In this document: piece after piece, positions 14,369-19,302 of the stretch
How positions within the stretch are numbered: position 1 is the stretch's first letter
Layout: each line of letters starts with the position of its first letter
Source: JBLNBQ01 sp050260095
GTDB lineage: Bacteria > Bacillota > UBA5301 > DYFA01
Assembly: GCA_050260095.1 (NCBI GenBank)
Contig: JBLNBQ010000192.1
Coordinates: 1-19,302, forward strand
DNA length: 19,302 bases
Reading direction: 5' to 3'
The notes under the pieces: generated by a model
The model's input: only the letters and a program-made list of their open reading frames with translations
What the model was told of the DNA's origin: nothing
Database searches by the model: none
Made by a program: the position numbers and the translations under genes

Positions 14369-15388
14369 TCACTGGCTGCAATTTCCCGGGTACGCTGTGG
14401 AAACCAAGCTCCTGAGCAGCCGGGCGGAATGCTCCACGTCCTGCCAGTCGATCATCTCCGACGGCGTGTGGACGTACCGGCACGGGACCGAGAGCACGCC
14501 GGTCGGCACGCCTTCCCGGCTGACGCTGATCGTCTTCCCGTCGGTCGCGCCCTGCTCCAAGACTTCCAGTTGGTGCGGGATGCCGGCCCGCTCGGCGCTC
14601 CCCACCATCCACTCCCGCACCTTGGGGTTCACGATGAGGCCCTTGTCCATGACTTTGACCGCCGGCCCGGCGCCCAGCGCGATCACCGAATGGAAGGCCG
14701 GTTCCGGGGTGTCGAAGGCCGGGGTGACGTCGATGGCCACCGCCAGGTCGGGAGCGATGCGGAACGCGGCCGTGGCTGCGCCGCGCTCGCCGACCTCCTC
14801 CTGCGCCGTGAAGACCAGGTACAGGTCGTAGGCCAGCGGCGCCGGCAGTTCCCCGAGGTGCCGGGCGAGGTCGACCAGAAGCGCGCAGCCGATGCGGTCA
14901 TCGAGGGCCTTGCCCACCACCCGGGCGCCAAGGTCGGCGAAACACCGCGTGAAGCAGCCGAGGGAGCCCACCCTCACCCGGGCCGCCGCTTCCTCCCGGC
15001 TCTTCGCCCCGATGTCGATGAAGAGGCGGGAGTGCTTGGTCTCCTTGACCTCTTCGACCTTCTCCTTGCCGATGACCCCGACGACGCCGCCCTCGAAGGC
15101 CACCCGCTCGCCGTTCAGCTGCCAGCCGCCGGGCACGCCGCCCACGGTCATGAAGCGCAGGAAGCCGTGCTCGTCGATCTCGCTGACGATGACGCCGATT
15201 TCGTCCATATGCGCCGCCAGCATCAGCTTGGGCCCTGTGCCCCGCTTGTGCGCGATCAGGTTCCCCAGGGCGTCTACCTCGAGTTCCAGGCCGAGGCCGG
15301 ACAGTTCGGCCCAGAGCGCCTCCCGCACCGCCTCCTCGCGGCCAGCGGGAGAATTGAGGGCGGTCAGTCGGGCGAGCAGTTCTTTCAC
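14369..15388 (-). CDS. M42 family aminopeptidase (TET type), copy 3
   Basis: The 339-residue protein is an M42 metallo-aminopeptidase. The family forms dodecameric tetrahedral cytosolic particles that remove N-terminal residues from peptides using two metal ions. Its ligands and catalytic residues can be placed: His and Asp in AAHMDEIG (59-66), bridging Asp in KALDDRIG, the catalytic Glu pair in TAQEEVGERG, Asp in AIDVTPAFDTP, and the last His in RYVHTPSEM. GATDG is the family's substrate-site loop. It starts with GTG and overlaps the stop of copy 2 by four bases (GTGA), implying coupled translation. Its specificity among glutamyl, leucyl or lysyl types cannot be read from sequence by eye. 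Confidence 0.95.
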   Translation of the reverse strand: MKELLARLTALNSPAGREEAVREALWAELSGLGLELEVDALGNLIAHKRGTGPKLMLAAHMDEIGVIVSEIDEHGFLRFMTVGGVPGGWQLNGERVAFEGGVVGVIGKEKVEEVKETKHSRLFIDIGAKSREEAAARVRVGSLGCFTRCFADLGARVVGKALDDRIGCALLVDLARHLGELPAPLAYDLYLVFTAQEEVGERGAATAAFRIAPDLAVAIDVTPAFDTPEPAFHSVIALGAGPAVKVMDKGLIVNPKVREWMVGSAERAGIPHQLEVLEQGATDGKTISVSREGVPTGVLSVPCRYVHTPSEMIDWQDVEHSARLLRSLVSTAYPGNCSQ

Positions 15389-16428
15389 AGCGGGAGTCCC
15401 TCCTCTTCAATGCTGGTGAGCACCGCCCGGGCCAGGTCCACCGCGGCTTCCAGATCGGAGAGCTTGAGGGCCGAGACGGGCGAATGGATGTAGCGGGTCG
15501 GCACGGAGATGGTCACCGACAGCACCCCCTGCCGGGTGAGCGCGACGCGCCCCGCGTCGGTGGCCCCGGTGTTCATCCGGCGCAGCTGTAGGGGCAGGCG
15601 CTTCCGCTCCGCGACTTCGAGGATGCGCTGCAGCAGCGCGGGGCGGGTGAGGAGCGAAGAGTCCATCACGGTCACCGCCGGGCCATGCCCCACCGAGGTG
15701 GACTGCAGGTGGCTGGGCGAACCGGGAACGTCGGACGCGGTGGTGCCCTCGAAGCCGATGGCCAGGGCCGGTTCGATGCCGAAGGCCGCCGTGGCCGCGC
15801 CCCGCATCCCCACCTCTTCCTGCACGGCGAAGACGCCGTATAGCGGAAAACTGTAGCGGTCCTTGAGCAACTCGGCCACGATGGCGCAGCCCACCCGGTC
15901 GTCGAAGGCCTTGCCTTTCATCATCCCGGCGCCGAGCGGGCCGGATTCGGTGGCGAAGACCGCCAGATCGCCCAGGCGCACCAGTTTCGCCGCCGCCTCG
16001 GCATCGCCGACGCCGAGGTCGATGTACAACTTGTCGAACGGGAAGGGCTTTTTCTGCTCGTCGGGCTCCTGGAGGTGGATGGGCTTGCCCCCGATGACCC
16101 CAGGCACCCGGTCGGGTCCCACGTATACGACCTTGGAGACGACGACCCGCTTGTCGACGCCCCCCACAGGCCGGAAACGCAAGAGGCCGCTCTTCTCGAT
16201 CCGGGTCACCATGAGCCCGACCTCGTCGCTGTGCCCGTGGAGCATGACGCGCGGGCCTTCCTGCCCATCCCGCGCCTTCTTGAGGCAGATCAGGTTGCCG
16301 AGGGCGTCGGTCCGGGTCTCGTCCACGTAGGAGGAGACCTCCGCCCGCAGGAAGTCGCGCACCGCGCCCTCCCGGCTTGAGACCCCCGGGAGGTCGGCGA
16401 GCGAAACCAGGCGTTCCGCTAGAAGCAT
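15385..16428 (-). CDS. M42 family aminopeptidase (TET type), copy 2
   Basis: This 347-residue M42 peptidase differs most from its neighbours. The first metal motif reads LHGHSDEVG instead of AAHMDEIG but keeps the His and Asp. KAFDDRVG and the catalytic AVQEEVGMRG are conserved. The fourth ligand position reads GFEGTTASDVPG, with Glu in place of the Asp of copies 1 and 3; Glu is accepted there in part of the family. NTGATDA and RYIHSP complete the site. A lysine-rich loop (LQEPDEQKKPFPFDKL) is distinctive. The ATG follows GGAGGG by six bases and overlaps the end of copy 1 by ten bases; the end overlaps copy 3 by four. It is probably active, with a substrate range different from the other two. 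Confidence 0.95.
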   Translation of the reverse strand: MLLAERLVSLADLPGVSSREGAVRDFLRAEVSSYVDETRTDALGNLICLKKARDGQEGPRVMLHGHSDEVGLMVTRIEKSGLLRFRPVGGVDKRVVVSKVVYVGPDRVPGVIGGKPIHLQEPDEQKKPFPFDKLYIDLGVGDAEAAAKLVRLGDLAVFATESGPLGAGMMKGKAFDDRVGCAIVAELLKDRYSFPLYGVFAVQEEVGMRGAATAAFGIEPALAIGFEGTTASDVPGSPSHLQSTSVGHGPAVTVMDSSLLTRPALLQRILEVAERKRLPLQLRRMNTGATDAGRVALTRQGVLSVTISVPTRYIHSPVSALKLSDLEAAVDLARAVLTSIEEEGLPL

Positions 16429-17474
16429 AGCAGTCCCTCCGTGAAGCCCCGGTCGACGCTCTGGATGAATCCCGCCAGGAGCCGCCCGGTCAGGCGGATG
16501 TCTTCGCAGGTCAGAAGTTCCACCGAGGTATGCATGTTGCGTTGCGGAATGCTCACCAGGATGGTCGGGACGCCCGCCCGGGCGATCTGGATGTTGAAGG
16601 CGTCGGTCCCGCCCGGCGAGGGGGCCGGGTCTAGCTGGTAGGGCACCCGCAGGTCCTGGGCGACCTCCAGGAACCGGTCGAGCAGGCCGGGATGGACGTG
16701 CGGGCCGATCGCGATCGCCGGCCCCTTGCCGAGGTCCGCCCGGGGGCCGCTTTCCGACTCATCGGCGAAGGTCACGTCGATAGCGATGCCGACATCGGGC
16801 AGCACGCCGAAGGTCGCGGGGAGAGAACCCCGGATGCCCGGCTCTTCCTGGGCCGTGGTCACCGCGAGCACGTCTGCCTCATGGCGGCGCAGCCCCAGTT
16901 CCTCCAGGCAGACCAGCATCGCCACGACGCCGGCCCGGTCGTCGAAGGCCTTCCCGGCGACGTACTCGCCCTGGAGCCGCACGAACGGCCGGTGGATGGT
17001 CACCACGTCGCCCACGCGCACCGCGGCCCGGGCTTCCTCTTCCGTCAGCCCTACGTCGATGTAGAGCTGGTCCAGCTGATAGGCCTTCTCCCGTTCGCCG
17101 GCCTCCTGGACATGCGGCGGCTTCGCCCCGATGATGCCCATGAGGTCGCGCCGCCCATGGACGACCACCTCCTGAGCCGGCAGAACCCGCGGGTCCACCG
17201 CGCCGACGGGCCGGAACCGGAGAAAGCCGCCGTCCGCGAAGCCGGTCACCATGAGCCCGATCTCGTCCATGTGCGCCGCCAGCATCACCTTGGGCCGGGG
17301 CTCCGCTCCCTCGCCCCGCCGCAGGGCGATGAGGTTGCCGAACCGGTCCTGCCGGACCTCCATCTTCAGCTCCTCGAAGCGGCGGCGGATGGCCTCGGCC
17401 ACCGGCTCCTCGTAGCCGGAGACTCCCGGCAGAAGCGAGAGTTCCTCGAGTACCGCCCGAACGTCCAAGCACAT
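16419..17474 (-). CDS. M42 family aminopeptidase (TET type), copy 1
   Basis: About 351 residues, first of three tandem M42 genes. Complete active-site set: AAHMDEIG, KAFDDRAG (bridging Asp), TAQEEPGIRG (catalytic Glu), AIDVTFADES (Asp), PSPGGTDAFN and RNMHTSVE (last His). LYIDVGLTEEEA and the IIGAKPPHV motif are typical of the PDZ-like dimerisation domain. I chose ATG 17474 because GGGAAGGGGAG lies directly upstream; a GTG at 17489 would add five residues and has no ribosome site. A 14-bp-stem inverted repeat sits about 20 bases upstream of the start. No convincing promoter was found in the short gap before it, so expression by read-through from the CPBP gene is possible. Confidence 0.93.
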   Translation of the reverse strand: MCLDVRAVLEELSLLPGVSGYEEPVAEAIRRRFEELKMEVRQDRFGNLIALRRGEGAEPRPKVMLAAHMDEIGLMVTGFADGGFLRFRPVGAVDPRVLPAQEVVVHGRRDLMGIIGAKPPHVQEAGEREKAYQLDQLYIDVGLTEEEARAAVRVGDVVTIHRPFVRLQGEYVAGKAFDDRAGVVAMLVCLEELGLRRHEADVLAVTTAQEEPGIRGSLPATFGVLPDVGIAIDVTFADESESGPRADLGKGPAIAIGPHVHPGLLDRFLEVAQDLRVPYQLDPAPSPGGTDAFNIQIARAGVPTILVSIPQRNMHTSVELLTCEDIRLTGRLLAGFIQSVDRGFTEGLLCF

Positions 17475-17494
17475 CTCCCCTTCCCGCACGCGCC

Positions 17495-17525
17495 GAGGCG
17501 CAGCGGTCGCTGACCGCCGCGCCTC
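17495..17525 (-). repeat. Long inverted repeat upstream of the M42 gene cluster
   Basis: GAGGCGC-G-GCGGTC, an AGC loop, then GACCGC-T-GCGCCTC: a 14-bp stem with one G-T wobble. It lies in the 105-base gap between the CPBP gene and the first M42 gene. No T-run follows on the minus strand, so termination is not obvious. It may be an operator, an attenuating hairpin or a Rho-independent stop of reduced strength for the upstream unit. Confidence 0.7.
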
Positions 17526-17579
17526 AACTCATGCCGTCACCTCGCCGGTCACTCGCGCCGGCCCCCGAGGGCCAGCCAA

Positions 17580-18521
17580 CTAGGCTTTCTCCGCACCCTT
17601 AGGATTCCCTGCAAATCCGCCCATCAACGGCTCGGCCGACCAGACCCGGTCGTAGACGAAAATCGCCAGATTGGCGAGGGCCAGAGCCACCAGGCCCGGC
17701 AGGCCGAAGACGCCGGTCGTCAGGTCGGTGCCGCCGCGGATGACCAGGATGGCCAGCCCCGCGGTGGCGTTGAACGTCCCGTGCGCGACGGCCGCTGCCA
17801 CCACCGATTTGGCCCGCAGCGTGACATAGCTCAGGAGCGGCGCCAGCAAGGTGGTCCCGACCGTCATCACGAAGATGCCCGCCACCCGGTGCTGGGGGAA
17901 GTTGTGACCGAGCAGGATGACCGGGGCGTGCCAGAATCCCCACGCGAGGCCGGTGACGAGGGAAGCCCGCCAAAAGCCCAGGCCCTCCCAGGTTCGGAGC
18001 AGTAGCCCCCGCCAGCCCAGTTCCTCGCCGAAGGCCGCCACCGCGTTGACCGTGGCGCCGGCGAGCAGCCCCTGGACCAAGGTCAGCCAGAACGGGTGGA
18101 CTGGCAGCCGGGTGATCTGCTCCTGCATCTGCCGGAGCTGCTCCGCCGTGAGGAGCCCCCGGAAGCGTTCCACCATGCCGGCCATGTCCGGGGAGAAGCG
18201 GATCCCCGGCAACAGCAGGCTGATCCCCAGGGTCGCGAGGGCCAGCCCCACCGGCAGAAACCAGGCGACCAGGAACCACCGGTTGAGCCGGAACGAGATG
18301 CGCAGCGGGGCGCGCACCGGCTCACGGTAGACCGCCCGCTGCACGACCAGCGCCGCCGCCAGCGGTCCGAACATGTACGCCACCAGGACCAGGGTGGACC
18401 ACGGGGCCTGCCATCGCCCGCCCAGCAGCAAGTAGAGCGCGAGCAGGGTCCAGCTGAAACCGTAGGCCAGGATGAGGAAGAGCGGTCCCTTCCCCATCCC
18501 GGCTGGGCGCCGCGCCTCCAT
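17580..18521 (-). CDS. CPBP-family (CAAX/Abi) intramembrane metalloprotease
   Basis: This 313-residue protein has about seven to eight membrane helices. The family motifs are complete: EELGWRG (166-172, EExxxR), FWHAP (His198) and HGTFN (His247). The family includes eukaryotic CAAX prenyl proteases and bacterial Abi proteins, often linked to bacteriocin immunity or to anti-sigma factor and peptide processing. The ATG overlaps the stop of the upstream SdpI-type gene by one base (TGATG), so the two are translationally coupled; the longer open frame beyond this start is only a shadow of that gene. The substrate is unknown. It is probably part of the same self-protection or envelope module. Confidence 0.93.
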   Translation of the reverse strand: MEARRPAGMGKGPLFLILAYGFSWTLLALYLLLGGRWQAPWSTLVLVAYMFGPLAAALVVQRAVYREPVRAPLRISFRLNRWFLVAWFLPVGLALATLGISLLLPGIRFSPDMAGMVERFRGLLTAEQLRQMQEQITRLPVHPFWLTLVQGLLAGATVNAVAAFGEELGWRGLLLRTWEGLGFWRASLVTGLAWGFWHAPVILLGHNFPQHRVAGIFVMTVGTTLLAPLLSYVTLRAKSVVAAAVAHGTFNATAGLAILVIRGGTDLTTGVFGLPGLVALALANLAIFVYDRVWSAEPLMGGFAGNPKGAEKA

Positions 18522-19219
18522 CACTTGGCGCCCCCTTCCAGGGAACGCCGCCAGGCGAAGTAGGAGTACGCCACCGAGAAGATCCCGGCCCCGCCAACCC
18601 CGATGCCCATGGCGACGGCCGCCGTCGTGCCGCCGAAGAAGGCGCCGACGAGCGAGATGAGCCCGCCGAGCACCCAGGCCTTGCCCGCCACCCGGTGCGT
18701 CATGCGCCAGGCCGTTTCGTTGGCGAGCGACCACGGCGTGCGGATCCCCACGAACCAGTTGTAGCGCACCCGGCCCATCAGGTTGCCGAATCCCACGAAC
18801 ATGAGCGAGACCAGCACCGGCACCACGATGCTCACGTCGACCTTCGCGCCGCGGGCGGCGGCCAGGGCCACCCCCCAGATGGCCGTCATGACGACGCCGA
18901 ACATCCATCGCAGCGCTCGGTAGGTCGAGCGGAACTTGGCGTAGTTCTCCCCCTTCGGGTCGAACAGCGGCACCACGAGCAACAGGAAGTAGATGCCGAC
19001 GTTCAGGCCCAGAAGACCGAAGACCCCGAAGGCCTTGGGCGACCACTGGTCGACCTCACCCCGGATGTTCCAGTGGGTGGGCACCCGGGCCGGCAGCGAC
19101 GGGTAAAGCGCCACAGCCACCACCAGCGCGACCGCGAACAGGACCAGGAGCGGCCAGTCTTCCCGCAGCATCCGCCGGACCAGGCCGCAGCAGACGGTCC
19201 TTTCTTCCGGTTCAGTCAC
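18521..19219 (-). CDS. sdpI: SdpI/DUF1648 family membrane protein (toxin-immunity type)
   Basis: A 232-residue membrane protein with six to seven helices. The N-terminal DUF1648 region contains PSLPARVPTHWNIRGEVDQW (40-59). The SdpI region carries GIRTPWSLANETAWRMTHR (158-176), a near-consensus signature. In Bacillus subtilis SdpI gives immunity to the SdpC killing peptide and sequesters the repressor SdpR at the membrane when toxin is bound. No toxin gene is visible here. The GTG start (GTGACTGAA) overlaps the end of the upstream regulator by eight bases, and GGGAGGGAAG supplies a ribosome site. The next gene, a CPBP protease, is coupled to it. Immunity function is inferred from family; many SdpI homologues have no known toxin. 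Confidence 0.9.
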   Translation of the reverse strand: MTEPEERTVCCGLVRRMLREDWPLLVLFAVALVVAVALYPSLPARVPTHWNIRGEVDQWSPKAFGVFGLLGLNVGIYFLLLVVPLFDPKGENYAKFRSTYRALRWMFGVVMTAIWGVALAAARGAKVDVSIVVPVLVSLMFVGFGNLMGRVRYNWFVGIRTPWSLANETAWRMTHRVAGKAWVLGGLISLVGAFFGGTTAAVAMGIGVGGAGIFSVAYSYFAWRRSLEGGAK

Positions 19220-19302
19220 GATTCTTCCCTCCCTCGTGCTTCTCCCGGGGCTCCAGGAAGTTCATGAACCAGCCAAGAACGTCCTGGAACACCGTGGTGT
19301 TC
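19212..19302 (-). CDS. C-terminal end of a regulator, probably SdpR-type ArsR family (partial)
   Basis: Only the last 29 residues are inside the window (TTVFQDVLGWFMNFLE near the start of the visible part, then a charged tail ending GGKNRD and a TGA at 19214-19212). The amphipathic helix with TVFQDVLGW resembles the C-terminal dimer helix of SdpR-like ArsR repressors, which are commonly encoded just upstream of sdpI. The reading frame overlaps the sdpI start by eight bases, consistent with a two-gene autorepressor/immunity operon. The DNA-binding domain is outside the window, so the family call is provisional. Confidence 0.6.
   Translation of the reverse strand, partial: NTTVFQDVLGWFMNFLEPREKHEGGKNRD

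Noticed and set aside
14322..14381. Promoter for dppA using GATAAT (14327-14322) or TATACA (14364-14359).
   Set aside because: Neither has a matching -35 at a 16-18 base distance; TTGCAG at 14381-14376 is only 11 bases from TATACA.
1..19302. Many long open frames antisense to or out of phase with the genes, for example 5468-6526, 8264-9814, 12726-14831 and 14429-15493.
   Set aside because: They are explained by high GC content. They overlap genes with clear family motifs, have low-complexity Arg/Gly/Pro-rich or acidic translations and no recognisable domains.
1..19302. CRISPR arrays, insertion sequences, phage genes.
   Set aside because: No regularly spaced direct repeats, transposase or phage-like proteins were seen.

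Overview
The window comes from a GC-rich bacterium, most likely a member of the Bacillota (possibly a Symbiobacterium- or Moorella-like thermophile; this is inference only). The support is sigmaA-type promoters, strong AGGAGG-like ribosome sites, a c-di-AMP (ydaO-type) riboswitch, a tRNA-Ser gene with encoded CCA close to serS, and an SdpR/SdpI-type pair.

Left part (1-7834, all minus strand). A six-gene operon encodes a membrane-bound group 4 [NiFe]-hydrogenase-like complex in the order hyfB, hyfC, hyfE, hyfF, hyfG (hycE-like), hyfI. It has two Mrp/NuoL-like antiporter subunits, a NuoH-like subunit, a HyfE subunit, a large subunit with the 30 kDa and 49 kDa domains fused, and a NuoB-like small subunit. 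A tRNA-Ser gene lies on each side of it: tRNA-Ser(TGA) upstream and tRNA-Ser(GCT) downstream, both with consensus promoters. The 5' leader of the operon carries a clear sigmaA promoter, a strong hairpin at the presumed transcript start, a well-conserved c-di-AMP riboswitch aptamer and an intrinsic terminator just before hyfB. This is the most interesting object in the window: a second-messenger riboswitch tied to potassium and osmotic homeostasis appears to control an ion-pumping hydrogenase-type complex.

Middle (7835-9840, plus strand). A small four-helix membrane protein of unknown function is followed by serS (seryl-tRNA synthetase), which has its own promoter and an intrinsic terminator.

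Right part (9866-17474, minus strand). A peptide-utilisation cluster is read in the order three tandem, translationally coupled M42 (TET-type) aminopeptidases, a peptide ABC transporter (binding protein and two permeases, no ATPase gene), and a creatininase-family amidohydrolase. The likely logic is uptake of peptides and their intracellular trimming by three peptidases of different specificity.

Right edge (17580-19302, minus strand). The end of a small regulator that looks like an SdpR-type ArsR protein overlaps an SdpI/DUF1648 membrane protein, which overlaps a CPBP-family intramembrane protease. This resembles a self-regulated immunity or envelope-stress module without a visible toxin gene.
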